A stretch of DNA of 22,854 nt, from assembly GCA_903837305.1 (NCBI GenBank), contig CAILUB010000046.1, positions 1-22,854 on the forward strand, read 5' to 3'. Positions 22,657 through 22,854 of this stretch are shown in pieces. Position 1 is the stretch's first letter. Each line of letters begins with the position of its first letter. Both the position numbers and the translations under genes were made by a program. Origin of the DNA: an uncultured Cytophagaceae bacterium (GTDB taxonomy: Bacteria > Bacteroidota > Bacteroidia > Cytophagales > Spirosomataceae). Under the pieces are notes generated by a model. The model was given only the letters and a program-made list of their open reading frames with translations, was not told the origin of the DNA and ran no database searches.

Positions 22657-22854
22657 TTACTCCCATTTCAATTCACTGTTTCCAAACTCATCTTCTTCAC
22701 GATTGAAAGATGAAAAATCAACATCTGGCATTAACTCCGTCTTTACGTGATTAACTGCCTCATTCAAACCTTCTACAAATTTGTCAAAATCTTCTTTATA
22801 CAAAAACATCTTATGCTTCTCATAAACGAAGCCATCTTCTTTCTGATGACGACG
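22657..22854 (-). CDS. DUF3276 (PUR-alpha-like) nucleic-acid-binding protein, 5' end outside window
   Basis: The reading frame is open from the right edge (22854) to a TAA at 22657-22659, giving the last 65 residues. It contains FVYEKHKMFLYKEDFDKFVEG (about 9-29), the conserved C-terminal part of DUF3276, followed by an acidic tail (DFSSFNREEDEF). DUF3276 proteins are small Bacteroidota/spirochaete members of the PUR-alpha fold that bind single-stranded nucleic acid; their cellular role is little known. The start and the first PUR strands are outside the window. A terminator follows at 22609-22638. Confidence 0.85.
   Translation of the reverse strand, partial: RRHQKEDGFVYEKHKMFLYKEDFDKFVEGLNEAVNHVKTELMPDVDFSSFNREEDEFGNSELKWE

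Noticed and set aside
1..22854. A novel defence, mobile or biosynthetic gene system
   Set aside because: Every substantial gene belongs to a known family, mostly core functions. There are no transposases, integrases, inverted terminal repeats, CRISPR spacing, toxin-antitoxin pairs or clear base-composition breaks.
1..22854. tRNA genes
   Set aside because: I found no sequence with the T-arm GGTTCRANYCC pattern and matching acceptor ends in the intergenic gaps; most gaps are too short to hold one.

Overview
The window reads as a chromosomal, mostly housekeeping stretch of a Bacteroidota genome, probably of the order Cytophagales (the order is a guess). Several things point there: AT-rich coding sequence, near absence of Shine-Dalgarno sequences, promoters of the TTTG / TAnnTTTG type, a bS16 protein with a long acidic tail, a type IX secretion 'plug' protein (DUF5103), a DUF3276 (PUR-alpha-like) protein, a DUF4403 lipoprotein and a WbqC-family protein. 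I see no mobile element, CRISPR array, tRNA, rRNA, toxin-antitoxin pair or defence island.

Layout. (1) 1-3943: an ECF sigma factor running off the left edge. It diverges from an APC-type amino-acid permease across a 240-bp gap that holds two LacI-type palindromes. A secreted alpha/beta-hydrolase and an EamA exporter follow on the minus strand. (2) 3945-6360, a translation block on the minus strand: rnpB (RNase P RNA), rpsP, rimM and trmD, which then runs into the EamA and hydrolase genes. A strong terminator-like hairpin sits between rpsP and rimM. (3) 6378-11017: DUF4403 lipoprotein, fabG and clpC (minus strand). (4) 11083-12615: a WbqC-family protein diverging from an LpxL/HtrB-type acyltransferase. 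(5) 12612-16674: a tight five-gene minus-strand operon with an Ldh-family oxidoreductase, mltG, an acyl-CoA thioesterase, a YihY/BrkB membrane protein and a YciO-type protein. (6) 16765-21423: a plus-strand operon with a membrane-anchored FMN glutamate-synthase-like protein, an ABC-F ATPase and the T9SS plug protein. (7) 21463-22854: ychF and the 3' part of a DUF3276 gene (minus strand).

Functional themes are tRNA and ribosome biogenesis (rnpB, rpsP, rimM, trmD, ychF, ABC-F, YciO), envelope building (mltG, acyltransferase, fabG, lipoprotein, T9SS plug) and protein quality control (clpC). Genes are packed tightly. Six same-strand junctions have exactly one base between stop and start, four of them the identical heptamer TAATATG. 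This suggests stop-start translational coupling in a genome with few Shine-Dalgarno sites.

I did not find a convincing new multi-gene system. The items most worth a second look are the TAA-N-ATG junctions, a heptanucleotide repeat across the stop codon of the T9SS plug gene, the repeat-built tail of S16, the terminator hairpins lying directly against the rimM and DUF4403 start codons, the rnpB-rpsP junction, and the LacI-type operator pair beside the ECF sigma factor.
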